A DNA stretch of 10,481 nt, from positions 1 to 10,481 of the forward strand of contig JAJYSW010000106.1 of the NCBI GenBank assembly GCA_021793335.1, given 5' to 3'. Under the pieces are notes generated by a model, which ran no database searches, had not been told where the DNA came from, and worked only from the letters and a program-made list of their open reading frames with translations. The translations under genes and the position numbers were made by a program. Source of the stretch: Actinomycetes bacterium (GTDB taxonomy: Bacteria; Actinomycetota; Actinomycetes; Mycobacteriales; Micromonosporaceae). Of this stretch, positions 6,116-10,481 are shown piece by piece; position 1 is the stretch's first letter, and every line of letters starts with the position of its first letter.

Positions 6116-7126
6116 ATGACACAGACTGTAGGGATGCTTCCTGGGCTATTGACCAGGCGGTACGCCATGTTGATCGACGTCGGCTACCTCTATGCGGCCG
6201 CCGCCGAACTCCTGTTGGACGCCACGTCGCGCAAGGACTACCGGGTCGACGCCGAGAAGCTCATCGGCACGCTCATGGAAGGCGCCGCCCGCCAACTGCC
6301 CGACGGTGAGCTGCTCCGCCTGTACTGGTTCGATGCCGCCCGCGACCGCGTTCCCACTGTCGACCAGCGCGTCATCGCCAACATGGAGTTCGTCAAAGTC
6401 AGGCTCGGCAATCTCAACTCGCGAGGCCAGCAGAAGGGCGTCGACGCCCAGATCCGCTCGGACCTCGAACTGCTCGCCCGCCACCGCGCCATCCACGACG
6501 CGATCCTCCTGGCCGGCGACGAGGACATGGTCCCCGCCGTCGAGGTCGCCCAGGCGTACGGCGTCCGCATCCATCTGTGGGGAGTGGAACCGCCGTACGG
6601 CACCAACCAGGCCGAACGGCTCGTTTGGGAATCCGACACCGTCGAGACCATAGACGCCGAAGACCTCAAGCCCTACTTCACCAAGAGCGGCACCGCGGCC
6701 GCGGCGACCCGCGGCATGGTCGGCGCTCCGATGGCCGAGCCCGAGCCGACCGTGCCCAGCCCGGCCGCCGTCTTCGGGCAGCGCCAATCCGTCGCCGTCA
6801 CCATGAACGCCGCCGACGCGCTCGCCCAGGCCGAATCCGCGCGGCCCAAGTTCGTCCGCACCACCCAGACAGGTGAAAAACTCGACCCCGAGACCGTCAG
6901 GTCCATCGGCGAGTACGTCGGCCACAAGTGGCTCCTGACCCGCGGCGCCGACAACATCGCCGACCTCCTGCCCGGCCCGCAGCTGCCCACCGTCATCGAC
7001 AAGGAGCTGCTCGTGGAAGCCGAGAAGGAACTCGGTTATTCTCTACGCGACCACCCCGAAGCCCGGATATGGGTCCGCGACGGCTTCTGGGAGAGGGTCC
7101 ACCGCGAATTCGACATCGAGGAGTGA
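6116..7126 (+). CDS. NYN (PIN-like) domain putative ribonuclease with a C-terminal extra domain
   Basis: A 336-residue protein. Residues ~15-165 form a NYN domain, the PIN-like fold of LabA-type and related proteins, usually metal-dependent RNases. Expected acidic positions are present: Asp21 in AMLIDVGYLY, Asp110 in QKGVDAQIRSDLELLA with Asp116, and Asp135/Asp137 in ILLAGDEDMVPAVEVAQAYGV, so the active site looks intact. A low-complexity Ala/Pro linker (191-225) leads to a conserved-looking C-terminal region (255-333: GEYVGHKWLLTRGADNIADLL, then RIWVRDGFWERVHREFD), possibly winged-helix/LOTUS-like, which I cannot name. The ATG at 6116 has GGGAG 6 nt upstream; ATG at 6167 would cut into the first beta strand (RRYAML). 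It starts 188 nt after accD, beyond a terminator, and ends 5 nt before accE, so it leads the accE-maf unit. RNA substrate and biological role are unknown; the link to the carboxylase may be positional only. Confidence 0.82.
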   Translation: MTQTVGMLPGLLTRRYAMLIDVGYLYAAAAELLLDATSRKDYRVDAEKLIGTLMEGAARQLPDGELLRLYWFDAARDRVPTVDQRVIANMEFVKVRLGNLNSRGQQKGVDAQIRSDLELLARHRAIHDAILLAGDEDMVPAVEVAQAYGVRIHLWGVEPPYGTNQAERLVWESDTVETIDAEDLKPYFTKSGTAAAATRGMVGAPMAEPEPTVPSPAAVFGQRQSVAVTMNAADALAQAESARPKFVRTTQTGEKLDPETVRSIGEYVGHKWLLTRGADNIADLLPGPQLPTVIDKELLVEAEKELGYSLRDHPEARIWVRDGFWERVHREFDIEE

Positions 7127-7131
7127 ACGCG

Positions 7132-7362
7132 ATGAGCACCGAACCCCCCGGGAACACCGTCTTGACGGTGCTCCGCGGACATCCCTCCGCCGAGGAGCTG
7201 GCGGCCCTGGTCGGCGTCCTCACCGCGCTGCCGCGCGAGGCGGAGGCGTCCGAGAACGGCGCGAGCCGCAGGCCCTGCTGGACCGATCCGGGGCTGCGGC
7301 TGCGAGTGCGCCGGTCCTGGCGGGACTCGGCGGTCCCGGCACGCCGGGGAACGGAGCGATGA
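7132..7362 (+). CDS. accE: Acyl-CoA carboxylase epsilon subunit
   Basis: A 76-residue protein of the actinobacterial ACC epsilon family (Pfam PF13822 type), a small non-catalytic subunit that binds the alpha-beta core and raises its activity. The family pattern is clear: a first strand and helix TVLRGHPSAEELAALVGVL (12-30), a variable charged middle, then W50 with DPG and a tail with RRSWRDSAVP (60-69), corresponding to the usual W...GPGAWRAS ending. The ATG at 7132 has GAGGAG 8 nt upstream, inside the end of the NYN gene; an in-frame GTG at 7123 overlapping the NYN stop is possible but lacks a ribosome site. Its stop overlaps the maf start by 4 nt (ATGA), implying coupled translation. Normally this gene sits directly after accD; here the NYN gene and a terminator intervene. 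Confidence 0.88.
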   Translation: MSTEPPGNTVLTVLRGHPSAEELAALVGVLTALPREAEASENGASRRPCWTDPGLRLRVRRSWRDSAVPARRGTER

Positions 7363-7967
7363 GCCCGAGCGGCGCTCGCCCCTTCGTCCTCGCCTCGGCC
7401 TCGCCCGCGCGGCGCGAGCTGCTCGTCGCGGCCGGCGTCAAACCCGAGGTCATCGTCTCGGGCGTCGACGAGAGCCGAGTGACGAGCCGCGACCCGGCCG
7501 AACTGGCCGGCACGCTCGCCGAGCTCAAAGCCGAGGCCGTGCGTGAGCTGGTCAGCCCCCGAGCGCTCATCCTCGGGTGTGATTCGGTGCTGTACTTCGA
7601 GGGCGAGACCCTCGGCAAACCCGAAGGGCCCGAGGAGGCCCTCGCGCGGTGGAAGCGGATGCGCGGACGCTCGGGCACGCTGCACACCGGCCACTGCCTG
7701 ATCGACGCCGCCGCCGACCGCAAGATCATCCGGGCCTCCGGCACCGTGGTGCACTTCGCGGAGGTCTCCGACGCGGAGATCGACGCGTACGTCGCCACCG
7801 GGGAGCCGCTCCACGTCGCAGGCTCGTTCACTCTCGATGGTTACGGTTCGGCGTTCGTCTCCGGTATCGAAGGCGACCCGGGAACCGTCATCGGGCTTTC
7901 CATGCCGTTGCTGCGCACCATGCTCGGCGAGCTCGGAATCGCCCTGACTGATCTGTGGAGCTCTTAG
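7359..7967 (+). CDS. maf: Maf-family nucleoside triphosphate pyrophosphatase
   Basis: A 202-residue Maf/HAM1-fold enzyme that hydrolyses nucleoside triphosphates to monophosphates and pyrophosphate; the family acts on dTTP/UTP or on modified and canonical pyrimidine/guanine nucleotides and is thought to clean the nucleotide pool. Motifs seen: VLASASPARRELL (10-22), DESR (37-40), GCDSVL (73-78) with the general-base Asp75, LGKPEG (85-90), SGTLHTGHCL (105-114), VATGEPLHVAGSFTLDGYG (145-163) and the terminal IEGDPGTVIGLSMPLLR (170-186). The FTLDG form in place of the FQ/Y-containing version is usual in actinobacteria. Subfamily, and hence exact substrate, cannot be decided by eye. The ATG overlaps the accE stop (ATGA). 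In mycobacteria maf also follows accE5 (Rv3282, from memory). Confidence 0.93.
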   Translation: MSPSGARPFVLASASPARRELLVAAGVKPEVIVSGVDESRVTSRDPAELAGTLAELKAEAVRELVSPRALILGCDSVLYFEGETLGKPEGPEEALARWKRMRGRSGTLHTGHCLIDAAADRKIIRASGTVVHFAEVSDAEIDAYVATGEPLHVAGSFTLDGYGSAFVSGIEGDPGTVIGLSMPLLRTMLGELGIALTDLWSS

Positions 7968-8034
7968 GGCCTTTAAGGACCCCGAGCGCATCGGCGGAAC
8001 CGGTCGAACCGCCTCCACGGGCGGCGTGCAGCCT

Positions 8035-8075
8035 CCGGTCGGTGGCCGGGCTGAAGCAGCCCGGCCACCGACCGG
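8035..8075. terminator. Bidirectional terminator, 19-bp perfect stem, between maf and the thioredoxin-like gene
   Basis: Bases 8035-8053 pair perfectly with 8057-8075 around the loop AAG. The stem stands between the converging stops of maf (7967) and the thioredoxin-like gene (8091) and lacks U tracts. Its symmetry and location suggest that it ends transcripts from both sides. Confidence 0.82.
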
Positions 8076-8090
8076 CAGCGGTGTCTCAGA

Positions 8091-8633
<543 letters not shown>

Positions 8634-8671
8634 GGGTATCGCACTCCTGGGTTAGGTCGATGGTCGCCTCC

Positions 8672-8677
8672 ATCGTA
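8672..8677 (-). promoter_or_regulatory. Candidate -10 box for the thioredoxin-like gene
   Basis: TACGAT on the minus strand lies 38 nt before the GTG at 8633, identical to the accD -10 box. Transcription from about 8665 would give a leader of some 30 nt that includes the AGGAG site at 8648-8644. No clear -35 is visible. Confidence 0.35.
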
Positions 8678-8707
8678 GGGATCGTGTCCGTCCGGAAGCG
8701 GAGCCCT

Positions 8708-8738
8708 CCCGAACTCGGCTTCGGGCGGGCCGCCGCCC
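8708..8738 (-). terminator. Two overlapping short hairpins after the UbiA gene, possible weak terminator
   Basis: Directly after the UbiA stop (8739), GGGCGG/CCGCCC (8723-8728 with 8733-8738) can form a 6-bp stem with a 4-nt loop. It shares bases 8723-8725 with a second 6-bp stem, CCCGAA/TTCGGG (8708-8713 with 8720-8725). They cannot form at once. No U tract. Confidence 0.4.
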
Positions 8739-9614
8739 TCACCTGAGCATCAGGTCCCCCAAAGCGAAGGCGAACAGGGCGATCGCCACGAAACCGTTCG
8801 CGGTGAAGAAAGCCCGATTCACCTTCGTCAGGTCATCGGGCTTCACGATGGCGTGCTCCCAAGCCAGGATCACGCCCACCAGGGCCAGGCCGATCCAGTA
8901 CAGCCACCCGAAACCGGTCAACGCACCGAACCAGGCGAACAGCGCCCAGGCCGCCACGTGCGTCACGGTCGAGGCCCGCAGTGCGGCCTTCACGCCCCAT
9001 CTGGCGGGAGTCGAGCGCACGCCGATCCGGCGGTCCACCTCGATGTCCTGGCAGGCGTAGATCAGGTCGAAGCCGCCGATCCACAGGCCCACCGCCGCGC
9101 CCAGCACGATCGCCGGCGCCGAACCCGCGAAATCGCCGGTCACCGCCAGCCACGCGCCGACGGGCGCGACCATCTGGGCCAGCCCGAGGACCGCGTGCGG
9201 GTAGTCGGTGAAGCGCTTGGCGTACGGGTAGACGATCAGGGGGGCCACGGCCAGCGGGGCCAGGACCAGGCACAGCGGATTCAGCAGCGCCGCCGAGACC
9301 AGGAACACGACCAGGCTCACCGCGCAGCCGACATGGGCGGTCTTCAGCGAGACCCGCCCGGTCACCAGTTCACGCTGCGCCGTCCGAGGGTTCTCCGCAT
9401 CGACCTTGCGGTCGATGATGCGGTTCGCGGCCATCGCCAGGGTCCGGCCGGAGACCATCGCGACGGTCACCAGGACCAGCACGCTCCAACTGAAGGCGTC
9501 GTCGAGCGCCATCACGGTGAGGGTCGCCAGGTACGCGAACGGCAGGGCGAAGATCGAGTGCTCGAAGGCGACCAGCTTCAGGAAGTCGCGAACGTGACTC
9601 GGTCGGTCGGTCAC
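8739..9614 (-). CDS. mqnP: UbiA-family prenyltransferase, probable menaquinone (futalosine) pathway
   Basis: An integral membrane prenyltransferase of 291 residues (294 if a TTG at 9623 is used). The two Asp-rich motifs that bind Mg-diphosphate are present: NRIIDRKVD (64-72) and DLIYACQDIEVD (183-194). The flanking sequence fits eight or nine helices, beginning FLKLVAFEHSIFALPFAYLA, the typical start of 4-hydroxybenzoate-prenyltransferase-like UbiA proteins. Next to a UbiD decarboxylase in an actinomycete, the best reading is MqnP, which prenylates 1,4-dihydroxy-6-naphthoate with a polyprenyl diphosphate. The GTG at 9614 comes 1 nt after the ubiD stop (TGAGGTG); the TTG at 9623 would overlap ubiD by 8 nt. 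Neither has a strong ribosome site, so translation is probably coupled to ubiD. Other UbiA-type roles cannot be excluded by sequence alone. Confidence 0.88.
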   Translation of the reverse strand: MTDRPSHVRDFLKLVAFEHSIFALPFAYLATLTVMALDDAFSWSVLVLVTVAMVSGRTLAMAANRIIDRKVDAENPRTAQRELVTGRVSLKTAHVGCAVSLVVFLVSAALLNPLCLVLAPLAVAPLIVYPYAKRFTDYPHAVLGLAQMVAPVGAWLAVTGDFAGSAPAIVLGAAVGLWIGGFDLIYACQDIEVDRRIGVRSTPARWGVKAALRASTVTHVAAWALFAWFGALTGFGWLYWIGLALVGVILAWEHAIVKPDDLTKVNRAFFTANGFVAIALFAFALGDLMLR

Positions 9615-9615
9615 C

Positions 9616-10481
9616 TCAGTCAAGGCCGTACTCTTTCCAGCGGCGGTCCACGGTGGCCCGTACCGCCGAGCTCATCCGCGTCGGTTCGGGCCAGCCCCGC
9701 GTGTAGCCCTCCTCGGGCCATTTCGCGGTGGCGTCGATGCCGGCCTTGCCACCCCAGAACTGGTGGTACGAGGCGTGGTCCAAGTGGTCCACGGGCCCTT
9801 CGGTCAGCAGCAGGTCCCGCGAGTAGTCGACGTTGCCGAGTGCGCGCCAGGCCACCTCGCGGTAATCGTGGACGTCGCAGTCGGCGTCGACGACGATGAT
9901 GAGCTTGGTCAGGCTCATCATCTGGAGTCCCCAGAGGGCGCTCATGACCTTCTGGGCCTGCTTGGGGAACTTCTTGTCGATCGAGACGATCACGCAGTTG
10001 TGGAAGACCCCGGCCGCGGGCAGGTCGTAGTCGACGATCTCGGGGATCATGATCTTGATGAGCGGCAGGAAGATCCGTTCGGTGGCCTTGCCGAGCCCGA
10101 GGTCCTCCTGCGGCGGTGCGGAGGTGATGATCGTGTGGTAGATCGGGTTCTCTCGCATGGTCATCGCCTCGACGCGCATGACCGGGAACGGCTCGATCGG
10201 CGTGTAGAAGCCGGTGTGGTCCCCGAAGGGGCCCTCGGGGAGGCGCTCGGCCGGTTCGGCCCAGCCTTCGAGGACGATCTGCGAGGTGGCCGGGACCTGG
10301 AGCGGCACGGTCAGGCAGTCGACCATCTCGACGCGTTCGCCGCGCAGGAATCCGGCGAAGAGGTATTCGTCGATGTCCGGCGGCAGGGGAGCGGTGGAGG
10401 CGTAGGCCATGACCGGGTCGGGGCCGATGGCCACGGCGATGGGAAGGCGCTCGCCGCGCCGCTCGGCTTCGGCATAGTGGC
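9616..10481 (-). CDS. mqnL: UbiD-family menaquinone biosynthesis decarboxylase, N-terminal part outside window
   Basis: 287 residues are visible; the reading frame continues past the right edge, where HYAEAERRGERLPIAVAIGPDP is in frame, so a GTG at 10434 is internal and not the start. UbiD enzymes are about 480-490 residues and use prenylated FMN, made by a UbiX flavin prenyltransferase, to decarboxylate unsaturated or aromatic acids. Seen here are the IGPDPVMAYAS segment, LEGWAEPAE followed by LPEGPFGDHTGFY (the latter ending at 10204-10236), which is the conserved Glu-rich active-site region, then MRENPIYHTIITSAPPQED and LIIVVDADCDVHD. With the adjacent UbiA gene it fits MqnL, which decarboxylates the prenylated naphthoate in the futalosine route. 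The stop at 9616-9618 nearly touches the UbiA start, so the two form an operon. Confidence 0.9.
   Translation of the reverse strand, partial: HYAEAERRGERLPIAVAIGPDPVMAYASTAPLPPDIDEYLFAGFLRGERVEMVDCLTVPLQVPATSQIVLEGWAEPAERLPEGPFGDHTGFYTPIEPFPVMRVEAMTMRENPIYHTIITSAPPQEDLGLGKATERIFLPLIKIMIPEIVDYDLPAAGVFHNCVIVSIDKKFPKQAQKVMSALWGLQMMSLTKLIIVVDADCDVHDYREVAWRALGNVDYSRDLLLTEGPVDHLDHASYHQFWGGKAGIDATAKWPEEGYTRGWPEPTRMSSAVRATVDRRWKEYGLD

Noticed and set aside
4311..6122. An 886-codon minus-strand open frame running from 6122 through accD into birA.
   Set aside because: Only the part from 4310 downward is birA. The remainder is the antisense shadow of accD, rich in Val/Gly/Asp from GC-rich codons and without any family resemblance; the accD product on the other strand is unmistakable.
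7993..8013. GGCGG ... CCGCC inverted repeat just after maf.
   Set aside because: Only 5 bp with an 11-nt loop; the adjacent 19-bp stem at 8035-8075 is a far better terminator.
6993..8018. A 341-codon minus-strand frame opposite accE and maf.
   Set aside because: Shadow of two recognisable genes; no ribosome site or family motif.

Overview
The window is strongly GC-rich, with dense genes, GTG and TTG starts, U-less hairpin terminators and several TAnnnT-type -10 boxes placed 6-7 nt from a start codon. Together with the gene families (acyl-CoA carboxylase beta and epsilon subunits, GtrA, TrmB/LuxR-type regulator, UbiA/UbiD menaquinone pair) this points to a chromosomal segment of a high-GC actinomycete. 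I cannot fix the order; a Streptomyces-, Glycomyces- or Micromonospora-like lineage would fit. I see no phage, transposon, CRISPR, tRNA or rRNA.

Layout. Left (1-1615, + strand): the 3' end of a secreted or surface protein with a DUF11-like repeat, then a GtrA-type membrane protein read from a probable leaderless promoter. A bidirectional terminator (1681-1704) separates these from a minus-strand group: a membrane PH-domain protein (1722-2246), a TrmB/LuxR-type regulator (2446-3450) and biotin protein ligase birA (3462-4310). birA and the regulator are 11 nt apart and probably co-transcribed. Across a 42-bp divergent promoter region lies accD (4353-5927), the carboxyltransferase beta subunit of a biotin-dependent acyl-CoA carboxylase. 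It ends at a strong hairpin. A second plus-strand unit holds a NYN-domain putative RNase (6116-7126), the carboxylase epsilon subunit accE (7132-7362) and maf (7359-7967), tightly packed. A 19-bp perfect stem ends this unit against the converging minus-strand genes: a CNHCPY thioredoxin-like protein (8091-8633), a UbiA prenyltransferase (8739-9614) and a UbiD decarboxylase running off the right edge (9616-10481). The last two look like the MqnP/MqnL pair of futalosine-type menaquinone synthesis.

How it fits together. BirA attaches biotin to the carboxylase alpha (BCCP) subunit, which is not in the window; AccD and AccE complete that enzyme. From memory, the order gtrA > < PH < birA / accD5 > accE5 > maf is the one seen in Mycobacterium tuberculosis (Rv3277-Rv3282). 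Against that frame this window carries two additional genes: the regulator next to birA, and the NYN gene, which with a terminator and its own leader splits accD from accE. These two departures are the most notable points here. No stretch longer than 300 bases lacks a gene; the largest gaps (2247-2445 and 5928-6115) hold a direct repeat and a possible promoter, and a terminator and leader hairpin, respectively.
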